DNA of 64,000 bases from Punica granatum (taxonomy: Eukaryota; Streptophyta; Magnoliopsida; Myrtales; Lythraceae), in assembly GCF_007655135.1 (NCBI RefSeq), contig NC_045127.1:17517699-17581698 (forward strand), given 5' to 3'. The position numbers and the translations under genes were made by a program. Below the pieces are notes generated by a model. That model was not told the DNA's origin, did no database searches, and worked only from the letters and a program-made list of their open reading frames with translations. This document shows positions 35,601-48,156 of this stretch, one piece after another; position 1 is the first letter of the stretch, and the number at the start of each line of letters is the position of its first letter.

Positions 35601-38218
35601 CTACTGATTTCGAGTTGTCGGAATAGTCATTAATTGACCGCCCGATAAACTCTAATTTCCAACCGTCTTGAAATTTAGAATTTTGATTTTAGACCGAGTT
35701 TGCATGATTAAACCGATTCATATGAGGTTTCGATTAAAATGAGAAAATAAAGAGTTTAAACACGGATCAAGAATACATTATCACGTCAAACACGATAAAC
35801 GTACATATTTTACATAATCGGTGCCGCCATGATCACGATAAGCACATACAAACATACGCAAACATAATATTTAATGAAATCGATAAAACGGCACCGACTT
35901 ATGGAAGCGAGAAAACATAAAGAACACACATTGTCATGTTATATACATATAATTACTAACACAAAAATATTTGAGCGGAGCACACGCGTCAGGAATCCAA
36001 GTAGGAAAGGATTAGGTATCTTTAGAAAATGTTCAGGGACTGAATTGAATAATTTTAAAAGAACAATGACTGATTTGAAAATTCAGAAAAATTCAGGGGA
36101 CTGATTTGAAAATTCTGGAAAACTTCAGGACTGTGTAAAAATTACTGACAATGTCCCAGGATTTTTTTTGAAACGAATTTGAAAGTTTGGGCTTATCTGG
36201 AAAGCGAAAAATGCTCCAGGGACTAAACTGAAATATCATGAAAAATTCCCGGAATAGGTTTAGAAATTCTGAAAATTAAGGGACTGATTGGAAATTGATA
36301 AAAATGGCTGGGACTCGACTGAAAAGAATTTTAAAATTTGGGGCAGATCTGAAAAGGGCGAAAAAATAGCCCCGGGACTAAACTGAAACAATTTGAAAAG
36401 TTTCTTGGGATGATTGAAAAATTCTGAAAAATTCAAGGACTGATTGGAAAATAATAAAAATGGCTATGACTTGGTCGAAAATAATTTTAAAATTCGGGAC
36501 AGATCTGAGAAAATAAAAATGCGTCGTCTGGACTGAAATGTGACAAACAGAAAGTTTGTAAAATCGAGTTCGAAAAAAACATCCGATCACCCACGCTACC
36601 CAATAACGCTCATTTCATATCATATTCATCCAAGCAAACATTAATATTCAAGAATAGAGCCCTAAACATGCCACTAAGTCGAGAATTTACCTTGTTTGAG
36701 AAGACTAGGGGCAGATCTGTAAATAAAAAAAAATTCGCCAGACAAGTTGGGCTGCTGAGAAGTGGGCCGAACTGGGCCAAAGGGCTGGACTGGGCTGACG
36801 GGATTCGGACTGGGCCGAGTGGGCTGCTGGGCCGAACGGACTGCTGAACCGAACTGGGCTGGGCTCCGGGCTGGATCGGGCCGAACTGAATGGAATTTGG
36901 GCCGAGTGCTACCTGATTTCGACAAAAAGAGAGATTATGGAAGTGGGGTATCCGAACGGTCTAAACAGACCCGACTGGGATGGAAACGCTTGGAACGGGA
37001 GCTTGCTGGTTCGTGCGACTCGAGCGGTTGGCCCAGGCTGACGATGATGCTTCGGGCTTCCGAGAGGCGACCAAAGGTGATCGAGGGAGACTCCAATCCG
37101 GCGTGTATCTGCTTCGACCCGGGAAAGAGAATCAGACCCGGTTAGAAATTCTTTAAAAAATTTGAAACGAAGCAGAGAGATGATCTGGTCTGCGGCTCCG
37201 GTGATTCGGGTGTCGCGATTTCCAATTCCGGGTAGTCGTTGGTGACGACCTCAAGGTTACCGGTTGACGTGCCCGAAGATGGAGAGAATGGAACGAGTCG
37301 AAGAGGGAGGATAAGCCGAGCGAATTTGGGAGTTGTGGGTGTGGGAATTATCGGGAAAAATCATGGTTCCTTTTAGCCGAGGGCAAGAGCTCCGGGTTTT
37401 TCTTTCCTTCGTGCAAGCTGCAGGAGAATTTTTTTCTAGACCAGCTGTGGGAGTTCTTTTTCTTTTTTTTTTTTCGGATCCTCCTCCCGAGTTTTCCTTT
37501 TGGATCTTTTACTTCCCGCCGCTAGGTTTCTTTTTTTTCGTTCGCCCCCGCCCCCTTCTAGGGTTTCGCGAAGAAGAAGGAGAAGGAAAGGGAATCGAAA
37601 TCGGCGAGATTTTTGCCGGAGATTGATAGATTTGATCTTGAGAAGAGGGAAAGAAAAATGAAAAAAAAAAAAGGAAAGAAGAAGAACAGGAAACGGAAGA
37701 AGCTAGGGGAAAGGTGGAAGGGAAAGTCAAACTTTGACTTTCCCTTCTTTTTGTTTTTTGAGTGTGGGCAACGGTCGGTCAGACCAGCTCTGACCGACCC
37801 TGCCCATTCGTCCTGTCGGTCATACCGGCTCTGACCGGTTCTGACCGACTTGACCCTTTTTTTTTTTAAAGATAATTCAAATTTAACGCGCGTAGAGATC
37901 AAAATCTCGTCTTTGCAATTGGATGTCCAAAAATGATCCGGGACCGGCATTGTGTTAAGAAAAATTTACGGATCAATATTATGTAATAAAATATTTTTCT
38001 GGCCTTGAGTTTTTTTCCCGGATTTTGAAAATTGACATCGACACGTGTGAAATTCAAAGACATCCCGTAAAATATTTTTATAAAATTGATGTTAAATTAG
38101 AAAAATGTCACTTTTTCAAAGGCCATGGATGTTCGAGCAATTTGCTAGAAATACTTTCCTCATACGGAGTGACGATTTTGTCACTTTGGAGCCGGTAGAC
38201 CGAAATGGGGTGCTGACA
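32612..38218 (-). repeat. Ogre 5' LTR, interrupted
   Basis: 5,607 bp including a 1,640-bp nested solo LTR and its extra 5-bp duplication; without these the LTR is about 3.96 kb. Minus-strand ends are TGTCAGCACCCC and GGGTGCGCACA. Confidence 0.9.
33586..35225 (-). mobile_element. Solo LTR nested in the Ogre LTR, copia-like
   Basis: On the minus strand it begins TGTTGGGAATTGG and ends GTGAAACTAGCA, 1,640 bp, flanked by tattt at 33,581-33,585 and 35,226-35,230. The sister LTR reads straight across the site at about 22,925. The TGTTGGGAATT start is common in plant copia LTRs; the superfamily is an inference. It contains (TA)n/(ATAC)n near 33,885-34,025 and no coding region. Confidence 0.88.
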
Positions 38219-38223
38219 GGCAG

Positions 38224-39892
38224 CATTCGACTGCTTGAAGCAGGTTATGACGGAGGAGCTCGTGTTCATGTTGCCTGACTTTGGGAAGCCATTTAGGTGG
38301 AAACCGATGCCTTGGACTATGCCATCGGCAGCATGCTCATGCAGGAGGGGCACCAAGTGGCATACGAGTCGAGGAAACTGATTGAAGCGAAGTGTCGCTA
38401 CACGGTCCAAGAGATGGAGATGACCGTGATAGTGCACTGCATCTGGACGTGGCAACATTATCTCCTTGGCTCCAAGTTCATGGTCTGGATGGACGATGTG
38501 GCCACGATCCATTTCCAGTCCCAAAAGAAGCTAACGCCCAAGCAAGCTCGATGGTAGGATTCCTTGGCGGAGTACAATAACGTGCCAGAGTACAAGCCAG
38601 GGCAGGCAAACTCCGTGGCGGATGTTCTAAGTTGGAAGGCAGAGATTGCTAACATCTTGAGCCGCCCCGAGTGCATGTTGCTGGATCGAATCAAGGAAGG
38701 GCTGAGGCATGACGCCAAAGCCAAGGCCCTTCTTGACTATGCTCGAGAGGGGAAGACTCGGAGATTTCAGTGCGATGGCAATCTATTGTACACCAAGGGA
38801 CACCGCTTTTATGTGCCACTGCGCGACAAGCTAAGGCGGGAGGTGCTACATAAGGTCCACGACTTTAGGTGGGTAGGACACCCGGGTGTTCGCGGCTCAC
38901 TGGCACTTGTGGAGGAGCGGTACTTCTGGATGCACTAGTGTGAGGACGTGGAAGCGTACGTGCGAACTTGTCTTGTGCGCTAGCAGGACAAGTAGGAGCA
39001 AACTCATTGCGAAATGGCTGGAACCCCTACCCATCTTGGAGCGTCTGTGGGAAAGCGTTTCCATGGACTTCATCGTCAGTCTGTCCAAGTTCGAAGGGTA
39101 CCAGACTCTCATAGTTGTATTGAATCGATTCTCCAAGTATGCCACATTCATCCCAGCTACAAATGATTGCCTAGCGGAGGAGGCAGCTAAACTCTTCATG
39201 AAGCACGTGGTGAAGTACTAGGGAGTACCGCTGACGGTCGTGAGTGATCGTGATCTTCGATTCACGGGAAGGTTCTAGTCCGAGTTCTTCAAGCGGCTTG
39301 GGTCCGACCTTAACGTTTCCACCAATTTGCATCCCCAAACAGACAGACAGACATAGCAGGTGAATGCATTGTTAGAGTTGTATCTCCGACATTACGTGAG
39401 CGCCATAGAAAAGGATTGGGTGAAGATGCTGGATGTAGCCATTTCTCAGACAACTTGCAGCGGAGCGAGTCTACCGGTCGAAGCCCGTTTGAGATCATGA
39501 TAAGGCAGTAGCCACTAACGCCTAGCACGGTGGCTATGGGCTATTAAGGGAGCAGCCCAATGGCTTACAAGTTCTCTAAGAGCTGGCAAGAGGAGGCGGA
39601 CTTGACACGGTCATGCTTCGACAAGGGCGTAAAGCGGATGAAGAAGTGGGCAGACACGAAGTGTCGGCACACGGAGGAGCAAGTTGGGGACCTTGTGATC
39701 GTCAAGCTCCACCAGATTCTAAGGCATAAAGGTGTGCACAAGGGACTCGTTTGGCATTACGAGGGTCCTTTCCAGGTGATTGAACGAGTAAAGAAGGTGG
39801 CATATAAGCTGGAGCTCCCGAAGAAGTTGAAGCTTCATCCGCTGCTTCCAATGACTCGGAGTTCACTAAGAGGGAGCAGTGGCCGGAAATGA
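38224..39892 (+). pseudogene. Gypsy RNase H, integrase and C-terminal segment, degenerate
   Basis: Continues the frame broken at 21,955. RNase H shows ETDALDYAIG near 38,300 and a further block to about 38,630. The integrase HHCC finger is near 38,850-38,985, its last Cys position reading Arg. The core motif Ser-Met-Asp-Phe-Ile is near 39,060. The C-terminal part, with KLHP near 39,832, is followed by a stop at 39,890. No chromodomain is visible. Several stops and frameshifts (for instance near 38,293, 38,935 and 38,991). Confidence 0.87.
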
Positions 39893-39930
39893 GTCCTTGC
39901 CCGGTGGCCACCTAGCTCCTAGGTTGGGGG

Positions 39931-40785
39931 GTCTTTTCTTTTCTTTTCTTTTTTTTTTTAAATTATTTATTTATGATATTTTTTAAAACTTTTTAATGGT
40001 TTTAATTTTTAGCCAGTAATAATTTGTTACGTGGACAAAATTAACGGTGTAAAGTCTACATCAACATTTTTGTTGTGGCCAATTACGAAAAGAACCAAAA
40101 GTGTGACAGAGCAAATGTCATAGGACTTAAAATCCAAAATGAAACTTATATGAAGTTCAAAAACAAAATATGCAAACTTAGAGGACTTCCACTATGTTTC
40201 TTCCATTTGAAAGATCGAGGGATTCACTTAATTTATGAAAATAATGAAAACCACGTGATTTTCTTTTTCAAATTTGAAATGTTTGATTTTACTTATGAAA
40301 AATGAATAAATCACATAATTTTATATGTGAATCACCCAAAAGAACAAGAAAAAAATTAAAGAAACAAAAAAGGAAAAAGCTAACTTTTGTCTTTAAATAA
40401 TAAGTTAATTTTCCTTTTAAATCAGTAAAATTGATGAATGCAAAATTTTCTCTGATCCTAAATATTTGCAATTCTCCAGTTTGATCTGTGTCTCTTGTCA
40501 CTAATTTTTCCTTGCCATAAATATTAAGTTATATTTTGAATTCAATTGTCATAGAACTCCATAAAACTTACTATTTCATAAAGCGAAGGCAAAGGATTCA
40601 ACTTGTAAGCCAACTCTCTCTCCATTTTTCTTGCCCCTCCCACTTTTCTCTCTTTCCCCCATCCTTCCCACAGACCCCAATTACCCTAGCTAGCTTCGTC
40701 GTCGTCGGCATCGTGTCTGACGACAACACCACCTTCTATCTCCTCTTTTAACTATGGTCTTCTTCCTCTATTCTCCTGCTTCCCT
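39931..40785. other. Intergenic, no gene seen
   Basis: Starts with a pyrimidine-rich run (tcttttctttt...) exactly where a gypsy 3' LTR would be expected, then AT-rich sequence. Short ORFs have no recognisable domain. Confidence 0.55.
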
Positions 40786-41445
40786 GACTCTTACACCTGT
40801 CTCTTCCTTTCCCTCATTTTCTTATGTTGTGCTTCATGATGCAGTCCAAGATGTAGTCAGATTTGTTTTGGGCCCTATGACACGTTCTAAGGCCATGAAA
40901 CTTGACGCAACAAAGTCCGAGCCCAATACCATACTTAAGTGCATGGAAATAGGTGGTCAAATACTTGACAAAGTGGAGTATGTGACTTATTAAATGCCCA
41001 TATACATTTTAGACGAATTTTCAAAGGTGATTGCAGTAAGAGAGATGAGCAATTAACATTTGAATACTTTTTGCGCTATCTTTTATCTTCTCAAGATATT
41101 TCTCTTTTTGCGCTATCTTTATTTTTCAATGCTTTCATTATATCTAGTGGTTGTATGAGCATTATATAAGCTCTATCTTGAAGATATATTTTTCAGACTT
41201 GAAGATTTCGAATCGTGAGTGGATTGCCTTTTGCATTTCTCTTATCCTTCTTATGAAAACAATTATGTTGTTTAGTGCTAAAACCTCGGATTCTTATCAT
41301 TCATCCTTAAGCGTGACGAATTAAACAACTTTTCTTACTCGTGGCGATTTATCTTATTGATTGAGTTTAGTTGGTTTTACTCTCCATCCTTCTTCCTTAT
41401 CGATTTCCTTTTTCCTTATCTTATCCATTTCTTTGATGGGCTCTT
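40786..41445 (+). repeat. Polyprotein-tail plus LTR module, inverted copy
   Basis: Plus-oriented copy of the module also found, minus-oriented, at 41,447-42,075 and 43,867-44,485. The translated tail contains GPMTRSKAMKLDA, resembling the C-terminal end of a plant gypsy polyprotein. With the next module it forms a palindrome with a spacer of about 50 bp around 41,400-41,450. Confidence 0.7.
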
Positions 41446-41446
41446 G

Positions 41447-42075
41447 GATAAAAAATGGATAAGGAAGAAGGATGAATGGTAAAACCAACTAAACTCACTC
41501 GATAAGACAAATCGCCACGAGTAAGAAAAGTTGTTTTGATTAGCCATGCTCAAGGATGAACAATGAGAATCGGGGTTTTTGCCACTAAACAATAGAATTC
41601 TTTAGATAAGAAGGATAAGAGAAATACACAAGGCAATTCACTCAAGATTCAAAGTCTTCAAGTCTGAAAATTACGTCTTCAAGGTAGAGCTTATATAATG
41701 CTCTTACAACCACCATATATAATGAAAGCATTGAAAAATAAAGATAACTAGTTCCCAAACATGGGAAAGAGGAAAACCTTTAAAAGATAAAATAAAGCTT
41801 AAAAAGTCTTCATGTGTTAATTGCTCATCTCCTTTGCCGTAGCTAGTTTTGAAAATTCGTCCAAAATGCAAATAGGCATTTAATGAGCCACCAACACTAC
41901 TTGGTCAGGTGTTTGACCATATATTTTCAGGCACTTAAGTATGGTATTAGGCTTAGACCTTGTTGCATCAATTTTCATAGCCTTATAACGACTCATTGGG
42001 CCCAAAACAAATCTGACTGCATCTTGGGCTGCATCATGAAGCATATCATCCCCTTTCGGTTGGAAAAAGACTCGA
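41447..42075 (-). repeat. Polyprotein-tail plus LTR module, copy 2
   Basis: Minus-strand copy. The tail reads FVLGPMSRYKAMKIDA, followed by LTR-like AT-rich sequence. It is a direct repeat of 43,867-44,485. Confidence 0.72.
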
Positions 42076-43780
42076 CCTCGAGCCTTCGTCGATCTTCTCC
42101 TAGTATTGATTTGTTTGCTCCGATACTTCTTAGCTTGCCACTTCATCACTATCATTTCTTTACAAACTCTCTCTTGTAATTTTTCATAGATCAACGTCTT
42201 TTTGTTTCTTTGCTGACGACCAACTCATTGGCTGAATTGCTGCTTCTTCAGTGGAGTCATGTACACATTTGCAAACTTTGTCTCAATTGGATGAAACATT
42301 ATTAATCAATCTTCAATAGCAAATTTTTCTTGAAGTTCCACCTGGGGAGAGCTTAAAATTGGCTCCTTCAACACTTGCTTTGGAGAGTTTGAAATCAGTA
42401 TCTTCAGAATATTCTTCAAGAACTCCCACTGTTTTTTCAACTTTGATTCTGAACTCACGACTTGCTGAGTCCTGAGCTTCTCACCTTCAACATCATATTC
42501 CATTTTCTCCTTACTAATAACTCCACAAACTTCTTCAACAGCCTCTTCAACTTCATTTTTGACTTTGTGAGGGTTTTGGATAGTCACCTCTCGCCAATTG
42601 GGGAATTCAGAGGTAATGTGTCCGAATCCAAGAAATTTAAGGTACTTAATGTCTCGTCTCCAAACAGGAGGTGTAGATCAACCTTATTCTCCTTTACCTT
42701 GGCCGACTCAGTTTGAGACTTGAGAGAGCCCTCAACTTCCTTTCGTGGCTCGTTCCACCTTGAGGCTGACCCTTGGGGTGTAGATCCAGCAATCATCGGT
42801 TTCGGGTTGCACACCCGTGGCGTAGTTAGTTGGCCATGTTTCCACTATCGTCCCACCTTAACAGCCAGCTTTATCACATCCTTTAAGGACACAAAAGGCT
42901 GTCGTTCGATCATATCTACGATCTACTTGTTCGGACCTCCCAGGAAACGCGCAATGGTTGTCTTTATCGAAAACGTACATAGCTATTCCAACTGAAATAC
43001 TTGGAATAATTCTACCACTTCTACTAGGAGTAGCCTTTTTAGTGCTAGCTTAACGTAAAGTAGTGGCTTTTGTGCAACGTCGAAAGTTCCTTGATGTGGT
43101 GGGATCATTTGATTTGTTACAACCTCTAGCAGATGGTTCAAAATTAATTCTAAAAGAACCCATTTCACCAAGTAGTGCTAATTTCTGCCTTTTTAGAATG
43201 GAGAACTCATGTAGCTCGAATTCCCTAATATAATATTCTAAGGACATACCACATTGCCTAATACTTTGCAATTGAAGTTAAAGTTGTTGCTTGTAGTACT
43301 CAAGCACAAATCTTTTATGCATAAGTCTTTTCATCTCCCGCCAACTACGAATCTCATTCTCGGCATCTCTCCTTTGTTGTGCTTTTAAACTTTCCCACCA
43401 TAGATTACCATAACCAGTGATCTCAAGGACAACAAGCTTACACTTTTGAGATTCATAGTACTCGTAGTACTCAAAGACCTTTTCAACTCGTTGCACCCAC
43501 TCGAGATACTCTTCAAGGGAACTCGTGCCTTTGAATTGGGGAATCTTCAACTTGATGTTGTTCCCTATGCCTTTTTGTTACCGTTGGGCTCGAGTTAGAG
43601 GAGCTGGTAGTAAAGCCAACCCTCCGAGTGCTTGGGTCACTCAATCCAGACGTTCATAAAAGCCATCATGTCTTTGTTGGAAACCTATGAACTGAACTTG
43701 TTCGAGAGTAAAACCTTCAAGAACCCTGATTCCAATAGCCTTTAGTCATATCTTCAAAATTTTTGGAAATTTTTTTCACA
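42076..43780 (-). pseudogene. Degenerate Ty3/gypsy gag fragment
   Basis: On the minus strand a gag core is visible at 43,550-43,278 (PQFKGTSSLEEYLEWVQRVE, then Trp-Trp-Glu) and continues in other frames to about 42,900. A zinc-knuckle relic near 42,660-42,590 (FLGFGHITSEFPN) has lost cysteines. Acidic sequence follows (42,587-42,306). Protease, RT and integrase are absent: the gag joins almost directly to the polyprotein tail at 42,194. This is therefore an internally deleted, non-autonomous derivative. Confidence 0.8.
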
Positions 43781-43866
43781 AATGCTTGTGTTTACACTCC
43801 TTTATACGTGTTTCGCTCAACACTCTTTTGTCAAGGAACAAGTAGAACCTTGGCTTTAATACCTAA

Positions 43867-44485
43867 TGATGAGCTCTCGGATCAGAAATGAATAAGGAAA
43901 TAGAATGGAGGGTAGAACCAACTAAATTCATTCCATAAAGCCACGAATAAGAAAAACTGTTTTGATTCACCACGCTTAAGGATGAACAATGAAAATCAGG
44001 GTTTTTACCACTAAACAACGAAATTGTTTAGATAAGGAGGATAGGAGAAATGCACAAGGCAATTCTCTCAAAATTCAAAGTCTTCAAGTCTAAAAATTAC
44101 ATCTTCAAGGTAGAGTTTATATAATGCTCTTACAACTACTATATATAATGAAAGCATTGAAAAATAAAGATAACTAGTTCCCAAACATGGGAAAGAGAAA
44201 AACCTTGAAAAGATAAAAGAAATCTCAAAAAGTCTTAATGTGTTAATTGCTCATCTCCGTTGCTGAGGCCATTTTTGAAAATTCGTCCAAAATGTAGATG
44301 GGAATTTAATAAGCAATCTACTCCACTTGGTTAGGTGTTTGACCACCTATTTCCATGCATTTAAGTATGGTATTGGGCTCGGACCTTGTTGCATCAAGTT
44401 TCATGGCTTTAGAATGTCTCATTAGGCCATAAACAAATCTGACTGCATCTTAGGCTGCATCATGAAACACATCATCTTCTGTCTC
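43867..44485 (-). repeat. Polyprotein-tail plus LTR module, copy 1
   Basis: Minus-strand tail (44,485-44,300) and LTR-like part ending near 43,867 with ctcatca. It is followed by aggtattaaagccaagg, which resembles a tRNA-Met PBS before the gag fragment. This part probably acts as the 5' LTR of the deleted element. Confidence 0.7.
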
Positions 44486-45741
44486 CGCCTCCCACAACCC
44501 GATCTCATTTGCCGTTGTTCATCGTACATCTGCTCTCATCTGTCACTGCTCACGCACTCCACCTACTGCCCCTAGCCCAGCAGCTAATACCATCAACCAT
44601 CTACCGCTGCTCTACACTTGCTGCTCGCCTCTCAACACTGCTTGCCTCGTCGACGCCACCTTCTGTCCCCCTCGAGGCTCCTATGTTGCCGTTAGATCTT
44701 TACTATCTATCCCTACCACTGCTTGGGGCGCCTCCCCTCATCAGGTCGAAGTTTGCTCCATGTGACCTGATCTGGGTCAGATCCGGATAGACCCGGATAT
44801 TTTTGGCCTTGATCCGGTCAAATAAAAAAAGATCCAACTAGATTTGATCTACTCGTAGGAACTCTCTGCTGATTGGCCTCGATTTCTAACTAGCCTCGGA
44901 CTTCTTAACACGTAACACCAAAGATCGGTGTTGGACTCTCAGACTGCTGCCATCATTTCCCCTTTTCACAATATAAGTCTTGGCTTCCTCGGGTTATCAT
45001 TGTCAATGTATTACCGACATAGCTCGTAGTACATTTTATATTTGACTTGCTACTCCACATGGTGGTCATACTGGGGGTGCCTCGGTTTTCTTATTTTGTG
45101 TATGGCTAGTTAAAGGTTGGGTTGAGTTTCGGCCAAATGGTTAGGAGTTACTTTTGTTTATTTTCATTTTATTTGTAGTGTGTTTGCTTCTAATAATGGA
45201 TGATATTACAATCCATCCTCTGATTATACTGTATGCCTCATCAGGCACTCATCCCGTTGTAATGGAAGCCTATTACGGCATCCATCTCCATGTACATTAC
45301 ATCTTATTTTAATAAAATTATACTATTCGTAAATAAAAGCGAATGCAAGACCATCTTATCACACCCTCTTACTGTGAGTCTAGATGAAATTTTGGAAAAT
45401 ATAACTTGAGTTTGGGTTAAACTAAGATTACAAGTCCAACGGATGGGATATCAGAGGTCTCCCAAGGAGATGTTTGAATCATCTACTTGGTCTATTCCCC
45501 CTCCCCCTAAGCCATTTAAATCACCGTCTCGAATTCACTAGTCGGAATTTAATCATGAACAAAATATCCTCTTTCCACTATTTAAATGCCGACTTCAAAC
45601 TATAGAAATTCATTTGGGAACTCTTGTACTCAACTATCATGCCCCAATCTAGGGCATAACCTACCATATCCTGTAATATCAACCATCACAAGATAAGAAG
45701 TCGAGTCAAACTATTATCATTTAAGGTTTGACTGTGGATGG
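44486..45741. other. Intergenic, no gene seen
   Basis: Low-complexity CT-rich sequence to about 44,750, then AT-rich sequence. A 93-codon ORF at 44,509-44,790 shows no recognisable domain. Confidence 0.5.
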
Positions 45742-45746
45742 AGCCA

Positions 45747-46022
45747 TGTTGGGAATAAAAGATTTCTAGGTAAACAAGCTCATATATTGGTCGTGGCATC
45801 TAATCAAATCTTGGAGTACTTAGTTATGGGAATAATTAGATATGGTAGATTTTATTGTTGCTTGTTCACTAAGTTTGTAACTAGGGTTTTGAATCTTTAA
45901 ATACTGATGTATTCTCAGTTTTAGAGTGTGTATGGGAGTATCTCTCCACCACCATAGGCGGAACAGTTGGGATAAAATTTTGTTTTCAAAATTCTCCATC
46001 TTGAGTGTTTCCGCTACCAACA
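45747..46022 (+). repeat. 5' LTR of the small LTR element
   Basis: 276 bp, TGTTGGGAATAAAAG to CCGCTACCAACA. Confidence 0.87.
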
Positions 46023-46518
46023 TTTGGTATCAAAACAGTTGCACATCTAACAATTTGGCATCAAAGCCAGTTACAGTTAACATTAAAACCATTTGTAGCC
46101 ACTGTCGAGGGTTGGTTTAGGCTATTTCGAAGGTTTCGAGATGAATGGCGGACACAGTTGAAGGTAAGTGTGGAGGCTTTCATCAGGAGAACGAGGGGCC
46201 TTGGCTGACGTGGAAGGGTAGATCGTGGTGGCATGAGTCGATGTCTCTACACCCAGTGCTACGAGGAGGAGAAGTGGGTCCTAGTCACCTAGATCGGCTA
46301 CCTCTCGAGAGAAGGATTCAGTCCCTAGAAGAGATCCACCACCACTCATTGACCACTAAGAGACACCCCATCGTACACTCTCAGCCTGCTCTTAAGGACA
46401 GGGTGATGAAGATTACGCCAAGCAGGGGACTCGGTTCGAGGCATTCATCGTCATCAGTGATGGGAACAACCACATTCGGTGCTAGGATAGTGGCAGCTTG
46501 TATGCCCAAGAAGGTGCT

Positions 46519-48156
46519 TATTGCGATAAATTTAACAGGTATATGTATCAAGCAAGTAGTACGTAGTGAATACAAGTATCGTTCTCACGAGGAAAGATCT
46601 ATACTTTCACTAATTACTAAAATTAAAACAGTTAGTTTTTATCCAAACGATTGATTTTCACGAGAGTGGTTTAAAACTCAATTTAAACAAGAAATTAACA
46701 ATTTTGTAAACATTCAATGATAATAAAACACCTAAAGCATTCAACTTCCCCTAAGACTATTCTTAATCCAATAACCTACTTTCGTTGCTATTGACTAATT
46801 GATTTTATTATTAATATAGGATTTTGTATCTTCTCGCATGTCTTCCAATAGCTACGAGAATGTATCTGCATGTATCAAATCAACCACTCTATTCCTAGGC
46901 AACTGACTAGTGAAGACCCATTAAGGTCGAATCCTAATTAGTTACCTAAGAAGATTGATTATTCCTAATCCTCTTACAAATTAATTCAACCCGTTTTCCA
47001 ACTTGAATTAATATTAGGTTATCCTATTTCGAGCCTAAGCCTAGAATCCGTCTCCCAAGTTCATCAAAGTTGCTACAATGATCTAATTATTGATCAGGCA
47101 ATCAGAATGCGTTAAGAATGAGATATGTTATCGATCAATCAATAGACAAGGAAGTAAGATCGTGAATTATGAATAAATCCTAGGCAAATTAAAATTACTC
47201 ATAACTATTTTGTTCATCATCCAAGAGTATAAGGAAGACATGATCAAAAGCATGAAGAGCAAGGAAAAGATAAAAGAAACTTTGCTGGTTTAGGGCTCGG
47301 GTCGTCTTCGAAATCTTCCACGTTCTTCACCCCAAGTACACGCCTCCTCTTCCTCTCTTATTTGCTCTGTCATTTTGTTTTTGGTCTTTTCATTCATTCC
47401 ATTCTTTAGCAGCCCATAATTTCCTTTTATTCTCCCCACACAAGATTCTCAAGATCTTCTCAAATTGCCAATTAATATCTCCATGTAATCTTCTTGCCTT
47501 CTTCCTTTGCAAACAAAAGATATTCTTTTTTTTTTTTGAGAAAGGGAGTGTAGTGCAGTGGCTAACACCCTCACCTGGTAACCTAGAGGTTTTAGGCTCG
47601 ATTCTCATCAGTGGGACTACCCGTGCCCCTTTATTTGGATTTCCTTTCCATTTCCTTGTACTAGGCCATGAGTCTCCGATTGTAACCGAAAAAAGATATT
47701 CCTTTTAAATATTAAGGATGGAGAAATATCATAAGAATAAACGTGGAGATTTTCTTCAGTTTCCAACTAAACTCGCCAAACAGCTCTCTGTCAATATTGT
47801 AGCATCCGTAACTATGCTGCAACTTCGTCTGATTTATTGCATTCCCCATCTCTGTCAATGCTACAGCATCCTCTGGAGTGCTACGACTTCAACTGATTCC
47901 TCCAATCTTCGTCTCTATCTATGTCGTAACTTACATGCTAGTGCTGCAGCATTACTTGAACTCGATCCAAGCTCAACCTCCTAAAAAAATAGAACCAAAT
48001 CAGTTATTAAAATTAACCAAAAGTCTAACTTAGTTCTAAAATCTAACTAATGATGTAAATTAAGCTAAACGCGACTAAAAACATGACTAACTCGACTACT
48101 GAACACAATTTTTTGCTAAAAGACATGCTAAATAACTCTATGTCCTAGAGTTATCA
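46519..48156 (-). mobile_element. 1.64 kb insertion nested in the small LTR element
   Basis: Bounded by gtgct at 46,514-46,518 and 48,157-48,161. Read on the minus strand it starts TGATAACTCTAGGACATAG. AT-rich, without a recognisable gene apart from the SINE it hosts. The 5-bp duplication and TG start suggest a solo LTR, but the other end is not a clean CA, so the class is uncertain. Confidence 0.5.
47515..47701 (+). mobile_element. tRNA-derived SINE
   Basis: The body includes an A-box-like region (tagtgcagtggctaac) and a B-box-like region (ggctcgattctc). Flanking direct repeats aaaagatattc lie at 47,515-47,525 and 47,691-47,701. It differs in sequence from the SINE at 2,955, so a second SINE family is present. 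Confidence 0.78.

Larger units (their letters stand above)
21956..38218 (-). mobile_element. Tat/Ogre-type LTR retrotransposon in minus orientation (16.3 kb), coding-deficient
   Basis: On the minus strand the element starts TGTCAGCACCCCATTTC (38,218) and ends GGATGCGCACA (21,956), flanked by ggcag at 21,951-21,955 and 38,219-38,223. It has a tRNA-Arg-type PBS, a leader related to that of the Ogre element at 57,964, tiny remnants of both ends of ORF1, and no recognisable gag-pol. A large palindrome and a truncated 3' LTR complete it. Long LTRs, this PBS and an ORF1 before gag are known hallmarks of the Ogre/Tat lineage. It can only have moved with help from intact relatives. Confidence 0.88.
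13667..39930 (+). mobile_element. Host Ty3/gypsy element, split by two nested insertions
   Basis: The gag, protease, RT, RNase H, integrase and C-terminal pieces lie in three segments: 13,667-15,306, 20,657-21,955 and 38,219-39,930. They join seamlessly when each insertion and one copy of its target-site duplication are removed. A PPT-like run (aggttggggggt) lies near 39,919-39,930, but no matching 3' LTR follows, so the right end is truncated. The order PR-RT-RH-INT defines gypsy. The same element is present in block B, so it predates the block duplication. Many stops and frameshifts make it inactive. Confidence 0.85.

Noticed and set aside
37613..37834. Lys-rich ORF in the Ogre 5' LTR
   Set aside because: Arises from an A/G-rich run; absent from the sister LTR because of its truncation, and no domain is seen.
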